Shown: positions 1 through 6,452, counted from the stretch's first letter. The stretch: 9,331 nt of DNA from Candidatus Bathyarchaeota archaeon (GCA_011040545.1 DQYM01000035.1:1-9331); one strand, 5' to 3'. Notes: generated by a model from the sequence alone, not told the origin. Numbers and translations are program-made.

Positions 1-669
1 CCTAAGGGCTATGGGCTTTATGGCAGGGCCAGATAGGCCCCCAAAGCCAGCCGATAGGACGGGCCTACGGAGCTCCACATCTATGGCCAAGGCCCTAACC
101 GTGTTAATGGCTACTACGCCATCAGCACCAGCCCTCTCAGCAGCAAGGCCGATTTCAGCTATATCAGATACATTTGGGCTTAGCTTAACGAAAACAGGAA
201 CATCAACTACCTCTTCAACTGCCCTTACAACGGCCTCAACGAGCTCTGGCCTAGAGCCAATCTCCCTTACACCAGATACGTGGGGGCAGCTGCAGTTCAG
301 CTCTAAGGCTATGGCACCAGCACCAGCTAGCTTGCTAGCTACGGATGCGTATTCCTCTGGCCTAAAGCCAAAGACGCTTGCTATAACTGGCACGCCAGCC
401 TCCCTAAGGGCCCTTACCTCCCTTGAGAAGTAATCAGCACCAGGGTTTGAGAGGCCAACGGCATTAAGGAGGCCACAGCCGACCTCAACTAGTATTGGCG
501 TCCTAAAGCCAGGCCTAGGCTCAGGCCCAATGGACTTGGAGACAACAGCACCTGCGCCAGCCTCATAGGCCCTCCTGAGCGTGTGGGCGGAGAGGCCCAG
601 TATGCCAGCAGCTAGCATGGTGGGGTTGCGGAGCCTTAGGCCAGCCAGCTCCACGGAGAGGTCGGGCAA
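1..669 (-). CDS. pyrD: Dihydroorotate dehydrogenase, catalytic subunit (class 1B type), 3' part cut by window edge
   Basis: Translating the minus strand gives 223 residues of an FMN-dependent TIM-barrel enzyme that oxidises dihydroorotate to orotate in pyrimidine synthesis. The N-terminus carries the family opening (VELAGLRLRNP, residues 6-16). Other family features are SKSIGPEPRPG (44-54, FMN/substrate lysine K45), LNCSCPHV (124-131), VKLSPN (161-166), an INT motif (188-190) and the flavin-phosphate stretch GGLSGPAIKP (210-219). C128 sits where class 1B enzymes have the catalytic-base cysteine; class 2 enzymes use serine. About 80 residues should lie beyond base 1. The start is TTG at 669-667: the frame closes upstream at a TGA (684-682), a GAGGGGG SD-like run lies at 683-677, and the conserved N-terminus begins a few codons later. 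It faces away from pyrK, its expected partner. Identity is very secure; the exact start is fairly secure. Confidence 0.95.
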   Translation of the reverse strand, partial: MPDLSVELAGLRLRNPTMLAAGILGLSAHTLRRAYEAGAGAVVSKSIGPEPRPGFRTPILVEVGCGLLNAVGLSNPGADYFSREVRALREAGVPVIASVFGFRPEEYASVASKLAGAGAIALELNCSCPHVSGVREIGSRPELVEAVVRAVEEVVDVPVFVKLSPNVSDIAEIGLAAERAGADGVVAINTVRALAIDVELRRPVLSAGFGGLSGPAIKPIALR

Positions 670-732
670 CCCACAGCCCCCTCAGCGTAGGCAAGCCAGC
701 CTTAAGTAGGCTAGTGGCCACGCTAAGCTAGC
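670..732. promoter_or_regulatory. Divergent pyrD/pyrK promoter region with TTAAG box inside a small inverted repeat
   Basis: This 63-bp spacer must carry promoters for both genes. The only good TATA-like element is CTTAAG at 701-706. It lies about 29 nt before the pyrK ATG, the right distance for a leaderless transcript, and pyrK has no visible SD. Read on the other strand, the same box is about 35 nt before the pyrD TTG. The box sits between inverted arms AGCCT (698-702) and AGGCT (708-712). One shared or two overlapping promoters is an inference from spacing alone. Confidence 0.45.
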
Positions 733-1569
733 ATGCCGACCTACATCGGTGGGCTTAGGGCCGTGAGGGTGCTTAGGGTAGTAGAAGAGGCAGATGGCAT
801 AACAACGCTGGTGTTTAAGGACCAGATCTGTGCTTCAGCTAGGCCTGGGCAGTTCATCATGGTTTACGTCCCCGACCTAGAGGAAGTCCCCATGAGCCTC
901 TCGGCCATAGGGCCAGGAGCCCTCGCCTCAATAACTGTGAAGGCTGTAGGGGAAACTACTAGAGCCTTATCTAACTTGAAGCCAGGCTCCCTGATTGGCA
1001 TAAGGGGGCCATTTGGTCGTGGCTTTAGCATAGAGGGCAGGAGGCCACTTGTGGTCGGGGGAGGGGTTGGCCTAGCACCACTCATGCCCCTCCTAGAGGC
1101 CCTTGTGGCCTCTGGCCTAAGGCCAAAGCTCATAATGGGTGCTAGGACGGGGAGCGAGCTGCCATTCCTATCTAGGGCGAGGGGGCTGCTCGGCCCTGGC
1201 CAGGTTAGGGTGGCGACAGAGGATGGCTCACTGGGCTCCAGGGGCCTAGCCACCGACCTAGCTGCTGAGGAGCTAGCAGGGGGCCAGTATGATGTGCTCT
1301 ACGCCTGTGGGCCAGAGGCCATGCTCGCAAGGCTCCTTGAAATAGCTCTTGAGGCTGGCCTAAGGCATGTTCAAATGAGCCTTGAGCGCCTCGTGAAATG
1401 TGGCATGGGCCTCTGTGGCCACTGCTCCTTAGGCCCCTTCTTGGTCTGTAGGGATGGGCCAGTTTTTGATCTAGCCATGTTGGCTCATCCAGCTGTGAGG
1501 GCTGAGCTAGGTCGCTTCTGGCGAGATGAAAGTGGGGCGCTTGTGAAACTCCATAGGACTCGCTCTTAA
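733..1569 (+). CDS. pyrK: Dihydroorotate dehydrogenase electron-transfer subunit (FAD/[2Fe-2S])
   Basis: This 278-residue protein is a ferredoxin-reductase-type flavoprotein that passes electrons from PyrD's FMN through FAD and an iron-sulphur cluster to NAD+. The FAD-binding barrel includes RPGQF (37-41), PMSLS (53-57) and PGSLIGIRGPFGRGF (84-98). The nucleotide-binding half has VVGGGVGLAP (107-116) and ACGPEAML (191-198). The [2Fe-2S] ligands are C223, C228, C231 and C239 (CX4CX2CX7C), followed by the family signature RDGPVF (240-245). About 33 residues follow the signature, slightly more than a minimal PyrK. The ATG start has no SD and lies about 29 nt after a TTAAG box, so a leaderless mRNA is likely. 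It is divergent from pyrD, with which it should form a heterotetramer. Related reductase subunits of hydrogenases share the fold, but the adjacent pyrD settles the role. Confidence 0.94.
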   Translation: MPTYIGGLRAVRVLRVVEEADGITTLVFKDQICASARPGQFIMVYVPDLEEVPMSLSAIGPGALASITVKAVGETTRALSNLKPGSLIGIRGPFGRGFSIEGRRPLVVGGGVGLAPLMPLLEALVASGLRPKLIMGARTGSELPFLSRARGLLGPGQVRVATEDGSLGSRGLATDLAAEELAGGQYDVLYACGPEAMLARLLEIALEAGLRHVQMSLERLVKCGMGLCGHCSLGPFLVCRDGPVFDLAMLAHPAVRAELGRFWRDESGALVKLHRTRS

Positions 1570-1578
1570 GTTAAGAGC
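1562..1578. repeat. Perfect 17-bp palindrome, candidate operator upstream of the membrane protein/regulator operon
   Basis: The sequence GCTCTTAAGTTAAGAGC has two exact 8-bp inverted arms around one central G. It covers the last pyrK sense codons and its TAA stop, and lies 9 bp before the TTTTAT promoter-like box of the next operon. A symmetric site of this size next to a winged-helix regulator's own promoter suggests a dimer-binding operator. A transcription terminator hairpin is less likely, because the stem is A/T-rich at its tip and no long T run follows directly. Confidence 0.5.
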
Positions 1579-1587
1579 AAGGCTCAG

Positions 1588-1627
1588 TTTTATGCCCCCT
1601 TATGTAGCCCTAAGGACAGAGGTGGTC
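1588..1627 (+). promoter_or_regulatory. Promoter and SD for the membrane protein/winged-helix operon
   Basis: A TATA-like TTTTAT (1588-1593) places the predicted transcript start near 1616. GAGGTGGTC follows at 1619-1627 and matches the archaeal SD consensus (AGGAGGTGATC) except at one position. The SD supports a start at TTG 1630 or GTG 1633. The T run could alternatively help end pyrK transcription. Confidence 0.45.
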
Positions 1628-1629
1628 GG

Positions 1630-2331
1630 TTGGTGGAGCAAGTAGAGGAGATGGCCCTAGTGGTGGACTTCACCGATAAGCTAAGGTCGTATAGGACCTC
1701 CCTAGCTTTCTCTTACTGCTTCTTCATCTGGTCATCCATAATGATGGGGCTCCCCCTCCTCCACACAGCCTTGATGTTCAGCCCTTGGTTCCCAGTGATC
1801 AAGCCCCATGGCCTATACCTGCTCTTAGGCACCCTAGTAGCTGGCCTAGTGGCTTCCCTGGCCCTGATGTTCTACGTGCTCGCTAGGTTTGGCCTCCTCA
1901 GCTTCCCCACGCCCAAGGCAGCTGCTACCTCTTGGTCCCTTTCCTTCTCCATACCCTATGGCCTAGTATACTCGCTCCTCTCAGCCCTAGGCTTATGGCA
2001 GTTAATGCCCGTAGCTTGGTGCCCAGCTGGTGGCCTAGCTTACTTGGCCATTGGCTTAACTGCCGAGAGGTGGCTAGTGAGGGAGCGCCTCCTGCTGGCA
2101 AGGCCTTTCCTGCTCATGGGCACCTTAGCCCTGTTCTCATCGGCCCCCATCCTCTACTTAGCCTCTCAGGCTGAGGAGTGCACGTACAGCATCGGTGGTG
2201 TGGTCGTGTGGTCTTGGCTATCTGGCCCACTATCAGCCATGATATTAGCTGCAGCCACCTACCTCCTCCTGACATTGGCTGTTTCACTGTATACGTTCAT
2301 TAGGGCGGAGAGGGCGATATTCAGGCCATGA
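1630..2331 (+). CDS. Multi-pass membrane protein of unknown function, partner of a winged-helix regulator
   Basis: I do not recognise the family. The 233-residue product has a short polar N-terminus (1-22) and about six hydrophobic segments, roughly 24-48, 61-87, 102-122, 127-146, 159-178 and 187-224. The last is long enough to be two helices. Charged residues are scarce and cluster in loops, such as AERWLVRERLL (145-155) and the C-terminal IRAERAIFRP (224-233), which favours a cytoplasmic C-terminus. No catalytic or transporter signature is visible. The start is TTG at 1630 or GTG at 1633, both after the same SD. Its stop overlaps the ATG of the downstream regulator (ATGA), so the two are surely co-translated. 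Membrane proteins paired with small winged-helix proteins are common in archaea and are generally assumed to be sensors or targets of that regulator; here that is inference. Confidence 0.85.
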   Translation: MVEQVEEMALVVDFTDKLRSYRTSLAFSYCFFIWSSIMMGLPLLHTALMFSPWFPVIKPHGLYLLLGTLVAGLVASLALMFYVLARFGLLSFPTPKAAATSWSLSFSIPYGLVYSLLSALGLWQLMPVAWCPAGGLAYLAIGLTAERWLVRERLLLARPFLLMGTLALFSSAPILYLASQAEECTYSIGGVVVWSWLSGPLSAMILAAATYLLLTLAVSLYTFIRAERAIFRP

Positions 2332-2654
2332 AGCTTGATGAACTCCTTAAGGAGCTAGATAAGGTAAGGTACTTAATGAATCCAAATAGGCTCTTGATAG
2401 TCTCCTTGCTCTACCTCTTTGGGCCTAAGAAGGAATCCGAGGTAGTTAAGGCACTTAACATGCCCTGGGGGATCTTCAGCACCCATGTAGCCATGTTAGA
2501 GCGAGAGGGCTACGTGAAGAGGAAGCGCATCTTCACACGGAAGGGCTATCGGACCTTCATTAGCCTCACTGAGGAGGGCAAGGAGTGCTACAGGAGGCTA
2601 GTTTACCTTCTAAGGGAGTTCCTGAGGCAGGTTGGAGGGCATGTAGAGCGCTAG
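2328..2654 (+). CDS. Winged-helix transcriptional regulator (MarR/ArsR-like, single domain)
   Basis: This 108-residue protein fits a compact DNA-binding winged helix. An N-terminal helix (3-18) leads into NRLLIVSLLYLFGPKK (20-35). The helix-turn-helix follows (ESEVVKALNMPWGIFSTHVAMLEREGYV, about 36-63), and the wing is KRKRIFTRKGYRTFISLTEEG (64-84). A C-terminal amphipathic helix (86-104) suits dimerisation. The order 'helix, HTH, wing ending in LTEEGK' resembles the HTH_34/MarR-like archaeal regulators. No metal-binding cysteine cluster is present. It overlaps the upstream membrane-protein gene by ATGA and probably controls its own operon, perhaps through the palindrome at 1562-1578. The ligand and other targets are unknown. 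Confidence 0.88.
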   Translation: MKLDELLKELDKVRYLMNPNRLLIVSLLYLFGPKKESEVVKALNMPWGIFSTHVAMLEREGYVKRKRIFTRKGYRTFISLTEEGKECYRRLVYLLREFLRQVGGHVER

Positions 2655-2667
2655 GGCACACGGAAGG

Positions 2668-2774
2668 CTTAAATAAGGCTCAGGCACAAGCCATGTGGCG
2701 ATGAGCTGCCAATCGGCCTTCCAAAGTTGAGGTTGCCCCTCACCTGCTTATCCGAGCTATTCTCATGGAGGTGG
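2668..2774 (+). promoter_or_regulatory. serS promoter, about 80-nt leader and SD
   Basis: GCTTAAATAA (2668-2677) is the best TATA box in the window and predicts a transcript start near 2698-2700. The serS ATG is at 2781, directly after a strong SD, GGAGGTGG (2767-2774), so the message has a leader of about 80 nt. Such a leader is long for an archaeal gene that could have started leaderless. The leader starts with GCGATGA and holds only tiny reading frames (for example a nine-codon one from ATG 2701). See the findings for a possible small RNA here. Confidence 0.55.
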
Positions 2775-2780
2775 TAAGGC

Positions 2781-4169
2781 ATGTGGAGCATACTCTACCT
2801 GCTGAGGAACGACCCTGACAAGCTGCGCTGGAGCCAGGAGAGGCGTGGCCTAGACCCAGGCATCGTGGATGAGGCCCTTAAGTACGACCAGCTCTGGCGC
2901 AAGGCCCTAAAGGAGCTAAACGAGCTAAGGCACCAGCACAACCAGCTATCACGCCAGATAGCACGCCTAAGGGGGCCTGAGCGGGAGGCGAAGATAAGGG
3001 AGGCAAAGGCCCTTTTGAAGCGTATTGAGGAGCAGGAGGCCCTTGTTAAAGCCTACGAGGCCAAGAGGAATGAGCTACTGCTCTCAATACCAAATGTAGT
3101 CCACGAAAGCGTGCCAGTTGGCGTTGATGAAAGCGATAACGTGCCCATCCGCTACTATGGCCGTCATCGTGTTTGGGAGGGGCACCTAGATGCCTTCCTA
3201 GCTGAGACAGAGGGGCGTGGCTTCAAGGTTGATTACGAGGTCGTAGATTGGCGGCCAATTGGCCATGCGGATATGCTAACGGTCCTTGGAATGGGCGATA
3301 CGCTTAGGGCTGCTAGGGCTGCTGGCTCACGCTTCTACTACCTATTTGATGACCTAGTGTGGCTTGACATGGCCCTCCTAGCCTACGCACTTGACCACAT
3401 GGCCAAGTGGGGCTTTAGGCCCTGCATACCACCCTATATGCTCCGCAGGGAGGCGTATGAAGGCGTAACTGCCCTTAGCGATTTTGAAGACGCAATCTAC
3501 AAGCTAGAAGGTGAGGACCTATACCTTATAGCGACAAGCGAGCACCCTATGGCAGCCCTGTACATGGGCGAGATACTAGATGAAGACGACCTACCCATAC
3601 TGCTCACGGGGATAAGCCCCTGCTTCAGGAAGGAAGCTGGAGCTCATGGCAAGGATACAAAGGGCATCTTCAGGGTCCACCAGTTCCACAAGGTAGAGCA
3701 GTTCGTTTTCTGTGTGCCAGAGGAATCCTGGGATTGGCACGAGCGTCTGATAAAGAACGCTGAGGAGCTCTGGCGTGGGCTTGGCATACCGCATAGGGTC
3801 GTGAACATCTGCACTGGCGACCTAGGCGTGGTGGCTGCTAAGAAGTACGACCTAGAGGCCTGGATGCCAGCCCAGGGGCGTTGGCGTGAGATGGTATCAT
3901 GCTCAAACTGCACGGATTGGCAGAGCTACAGGCTTAGGATAAGGTACAGGCCCAAGGGAGGGGGACCAAATAGGCTTGTGCATACGCTCAACTCAACTGC
4001 CATAGCTTCAACAAGGGCCATTACGGCCATACTTGAGAACTTCCAGGAGCCAGATGGCACCGTTGTAATACCAAAGGCCCTAAGGCGCTACCTTGAGCCA
4101 TTTGATGAAGCGCCGAAGGACATCATAAGGCCCAGGGCTAAGCATGGGCAGAGGGGAGGAAGTGCTTAA
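2781..4169 (+). CDS. serS: Seryl-tRNA synthetase (class II, common type)
   Basis: The 462-residue enzyme charges tRNA-Ser with serine in the cytoplasm, also the first step for selenocysteine where that exists. The N-terminal tRNA-binding arm is an antiparallel coiled coil at about 35-100, ending in IPNVVHESVPVG (103-114). The catalytic core shows TSEHPMAALY (252-261) for serine/ATP binding, motif 2 FRKEAG (282-287) with RVHQFHKVEQF (298-308), SCSNCTDWQSYR (373-384), and motif 3 at 401-420 (LNSTAIASTRA within it). The presence of the coiled-coil arm and the HPM-type serine loop identifies the standard SerRS, not the aberrant zinc-dependent methanogen form. Length is normal, with a short lysine/arginine-rich tail (446-462). 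A strong SD precedes the ATG. Its stop lies 25 bp before the preferred nfeD start. Confidence 0.97.
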   Translation: MWSILYLLRNDPDKLRWSQERRGLDPGIVDEALKYDQLWRKALKELNELRHQHNQLSRQIARLRGPEREAKIREAKALLKRIEEQEALVKAYEAKRNELLLSIPNVVHESVPVGVDESDNVPIRYYGRHRVWEGHLDAFLAETEGRGFKVDYEVVDWRPIGHADMLTVLGMGDTLRAARAAGSRFYYLFDDLVWLDMALLAYALDHMAKWGFRPCIPPYMLRREAYEGVTALSDFEDAIYKLEGEDLYLIATSEHPMAALYMGEILDEDDLPILLTGISPCFRKEAGAHGKDTKGIFRVHQFHKVEQFVFCVPEESWDWHERLIKNAEELWRGLGIPHRVVNICTGDLGVVAAKKYDLEAWMPAQGRWREMVSCSNCTDWQSYRLRIRYRPKGGGPNRLVHTLNSTAIASTRAITAILENFQEPDGTVVIPKALRRYLEPFDEAPKDIIRPRAKHGQRGGSA

Positions 4170-4170
4170 G
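4165..4170 (+). promoter_or_regulatory. Candidate internal promoter box for nfeD
   Basis: CTTAAG overlaps the serS stop codon and lies about 28 nt upstream of ATG 4195, the spacing seen before pyrK and elp3. A GGGGAGGA run at 4153-4160 is too far from ATG 4195 to serve as its SD. Leaderless transcription from this box is therefore a reasonable inference, although read-through from serS is also possible. Confidence 0.3.
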
Positions 4171-4194
4171 AGCAAAGGGGGCTTAATTACTACG

Positions 4195-5463
4195 ATGACG
4201 GCCAGGGAGGCCGTGTTAGTGAGCGTAGCAGCACTACTCGCCCTAGCCCTCGTGCTGCTGCCCTGCCTAGCTTCTGCTGTGGCGAGCCCTGCGGATAAGG
4301 TAGTGGTCGTGCAGCTACACATGAACATAGATGCTGGTGCTGAGGAGCTAGTGAGGAGAGGGGTTTCACGTGCTAGCTCGGAGCCAGGCGAGGTCAAGGC
4401 GTTAATACTAGAGCTGGATACGTACGGTGGCTGGGCACACAGCATGGATAGCATAATAAGCATGATCTCTAGGTGCCCAGTTAGAACGGTTGCCCTCGTG
4501 CCGAGGGGCGGTAATTGCTTCTCAGCAGGTGCCTACATATTCATGGCCTGTGATGTAACTGCCATGTCCCCTGGCACAGCTGTTGGGTCCTGTATGCCAG
4601 TTGATGCCCTTGGCAACCCAGCTGATGAGAAGACCATAAATGCCATGGCAGCTAAGATGAGGTCCCTTGCTGAGGCACATGGGCGTAATGCCACAGCTGC
4701 GGAGGCCATGGTGTTTAATGCCGACTACACGGCTGAGGAGGCACACAGGCTAGGCATCTGCGATATGGTAGTCTCAGATATTGATGAGCTGCTCTCCAGG
4801 CTTGGCCTAGCGAGCGCAGCTAGGATATACATAAGTGGCCAGGGGGATGCCTACATCCAGCTCCTATCCACTATCTCAAACCCGCTGCTCCAGGGCATAA
4901 TGATGTGGCTAGCCCTCTGGCTCATAATAATAGATGTCTTCCACCCGACCTTCGTCCTAACCGTGATTGCCCTTGCCCTCCTGGCCCTAGCCCTCTGGGG
5001 CGTTGGCGTGATTGGGACGCACCCACTAGCCGTTGTCCTCGTCGTGCTCGGTAGCGCCCTAACGATAGTTGAGCTGAAGAAGCCTGGCATCGGGCTTGAG
5101 GTAGTTGGCATACTCATGGTCCTACTGGGCGTCTTCCTAGCCTACCAATTTGAGCCCTTCATGGTGGTTGGGGGTGCAGAGGTAGCCATACTCCTCATAG
5201 TGCTAGCAGGTGGGGCAGTACTGGCCTATTACCTATTCACGATGAGGATGGCCTTGATGAAGAGGGCAAGGCACCACGCCCCAGAGAGGCTAGTGGGCAT
5301 GGTCGGTGTGGCTAAGACCAGCATAAGGCCAGGGAGGCCAGGCGTGGTCCTTGTGGCCTCTGAGGAGTGGACGGCTACCTCAGATGAGGAGATCCCAGCA
5401 GGTGCAAAGGTAAGGATTATAAAGGTTGAGGGGCTGAGACTAAAGGTAAAGAAGAAGAGGTGA
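4195..5463 (+). CDS. nfeD: NfeD-family membrane-bound serine protease (ClpP-like domain + TM region + OB-fold)
   Basis: With this start the product has 422 residues. A signal peptide (1-30, cut probably after ASAVA) is followed by a ClpP/crotonase-fold protease domain (about 35-225), five hydrophobic membrane segments (about 231-250, 251-273, 277-293, 301-318, 327-348) and the C-terminal OB-fold NfeD domain (363-420). The nucleophile is S110 in GNCFSAGAY, and K146 in DEKTIN matches the general-base lysine of the Pyrococcus homologue PH1510, just upstream of the conserved HGRNAT (162-167). In that family the protease cleaves the hydrophobic C-terminal part of the partner stomatin, which is the next gene here. 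In-frame starts at ATG 4144 and GTG 4162 exist, but would put about 17 or 11 extra polar residues before the signal peptide and, for ATG 4144, overlap serS. Stop and stomatin start are coupled. Identity is secure; the start is less so. Confidence 0.9.
   Translation: MTAREAVLVSVAALLALALVLLPCLASAVASPADKVVVVQLHMNIDAGAEELVRRGVSRASSEPGEVKALILELDTYGGWAHSMDSIISMISRCPVRTVALVPRGGNCFSAGAYIFMACDVTAMSPGTAVGSCMPVDALGNPADEKTINAMAAKMRSLAEAHGRNATAAEAMVFNADYTAEEAHRLGICDMVVSDIDELLSRLGLASAARIYISGQGDAYIQLLSTISNPLLQGIMMWLALWLIIIDVFHPTFVLTVIALALLALALWGVGVIGTHPLAVVLVVLGSALTIVELKKPGIGLEVVGILMVLLGVFLAYQFEPFMVVGGAEVAILLIVLAGGAVLAYYLFTMRMALMKRARHHAPERLVGMVGVAKTSIRPGRPGVVLVASEEWTATSDEEIPAGAKVRIIKVEGLRLKVKKKR
5457..5463 (+). 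promoter_or_regulatory. SD that decides the stomatin start
   Basis: GAGGTGA lies over the last codons and stop of nfeD and is 5 nt from ATG 5469. It argues for that ATG and against the in-frame GTG at 5460, which lies inside the SD itself. This layout implies translational coupling of nfeD and the stomatin gene. Confidence 0.6.
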
Positions 5464-5468
5464 GGGGC

Positions 5469-6422
5469 ATGCACCTGCCAGTTCTACAAGTAGTGTCAAT
5501 CCCAAGCTGGCTCGTGCTGTTGGTAATATTCATCGTGGTGCTGCTGCTGGCCATCCTAGCAGCTGGGATAAAGGTAGTGCCAGAGTTCAAGCGCCTAGTG
5601 GTGTTCAGGCTTGGTCGCTTCATAGGCGTGAGGGGGCCAGGCCTAACGTTCCTGCTGCCTGGCATAGATAGGGGCCAGTGGGTTGACCTAAGGGAGAACT
5701 TCATAAACGTGCCCCACCAGACGTGCATAACAAAGGATAACGCACCTGTTGACATAGACTTCCTGATATACTACAAGGTCATGGACCCAGCTAAGTGCGT
5801 CCTCAACGTAACGGACTTTGATGGAGCTGCTACTGGCATGGCCACGACCATACTTAGGGCCGTTGTAGGCGATATAACGCTTGATGATGTGCTAGCTAAG
5901 CGAGATGAGATAAACGCCATCATGCGTACTAAGCTAGATGAGGTAACTGAGCGCTGGGGCGTGAAGGTAACCAGCGTTGAGATTCGTGAGATACTACCGC
6001 CCAAGAGCGTTACGGACGCCATGGTCCGCCAGATGGCAGCTGAGAGGGATAGGCGAGCTATGGTTACGAAAGCTGAGGGCGAGAGGGAGGCAGCCATAAA
6101 GGTAGCAGATGGGAAGAAGCAGGCCATGATACTTGAGGCAGAGGGCAAGAAGAAGGCAGCTATCCTTGAGGCAGAGGGCGAGAGGCAAGCAGCCATACTG
6201 AGGGCCGAGGGATACGCTATGGCCCTCCAGAAGGTCTATGAGGTCGCTAGGCAGATAGACCCAAACACGATGGCCCTCCAGTACCTAGAGGCCCTCAAGG
6301 CCATAGGGCAGAGCCCAGCTACGAAGTTCATATTCCCAATGGAGTTCACCAGGCTGCTTGGGCCGATAAGCGAGCTGGTAGCTAGGACAGCGGGCCAGGG
6401 TAGGAGCTCCAAGGAGAAGTGA
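5469..6422 (+). CDS. Stomatin/prohibitin-like SPFH-domain membrane protein
   Basis: The 317-residue protein has one N-terminal membrane helix (about 12-33), then the SPFH domain (35-190) with typical stretches KRLVVFRLGR (41-50), RGPGLTFLLPGIDR (55-68), TKDNAPVDID (88-97), LRAVVGDITLDDVLAKRDEIN (129-149, in part) and EIREILPPKSV (171-181). A coiled coil of five 11-residue AEG/ADG repeats spans 202-256. The C-terminus contains the hydrophobic stretch TKFIFPMEFTRLLG (285-298), the region that NfeD proteases cut in Pyrococcus stomatin. Such proteins form ring-like membrane scaffolds that organise membrane domains and proteases. ATG 5469 is chosen because of the SD at 5457-5463. It directly follows and is coupled to nfeD, the classic archaeal pair. 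Confidence 0.93.
   Translation: MHLPVLQVVSIPSWLVLLVIFIVVLLLAILAAGIKVVPEFKRLVVFRLGRFIGVRGPGLTFLLPGIDRGQWVDLRENFINVPHQTCITKDNAPVDIDFLIYYKVMDPAKCVLNVTDFDGAATGMATTILRAVVGDITLDDVLAKRDEINAIMRTKLDEVTERWGVKVTSVEIREILPPKSVTDAMVRQMAAERDRRAMVTKAEGEREAAIKVADGKKQAMILEAEGKKKAAILEAEGERQAAILRAEGYAMALQKVYEVARQIDPNTMALQYLEALKAIGQSPATKFIFPMEFTRLLGPISELVARTAGQGRSSKEK
6072..6236 (+). repeat. Five tandem 33-bp (11-residue) coding repeats in the stomatin coiled coil
   Basis: Units begin at 6072, 6105, 6138, 6171 and 6204, each opening with A-E/D-G (AEGEREAAIKV, ADGKKQAMILE, AEGKKKAAILE, AEGERQAAILR, AEGYAMALQKV). The third and fourth units are the most alike at DNA level. The 11-residue period is a hendecad coiled-coil signature, and the repeats are usual in stomatins, so this is protein architecture and not a mobile or unstable repeat. 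Confidence 0.8.
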
Positions 6423-6452
6423 TAATTGCCTCCCCACCATTAGCAGGCCAGT

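Noticed and set aside
11..433. 140-codon plus-strand open frame
   Set aside because: It is the antisense of pyrD, whose minus-strand translation carries unmistakable family motifs; the plus-strand frame is low-complexity Ser/Thr/Ala.
864..1253. Minus-strand open frame inside pyrK
   Set aside because: Shadow of pyrK; no domain pattern and no start signal.
3591..4463. Several minus-strand open frames across serS and the nfeD start
   Set aside because: All lie opposite strongly supported genes and show no recognisable protein features.
5771..6196. 141-codon minus-strand frame opposite the stomatin gene
   Set aside because: Its apparent repeats (PSAS...) are the reverse reading of the stomatin AEG coiled-coil repeats.
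6072..6236. 33-bp tandem repeats as a possible CRISPR-like or minisatellite array
   Set aside because: They are in frame, encode the hendecad coiled coil typical of stomatins, and have no spacers.
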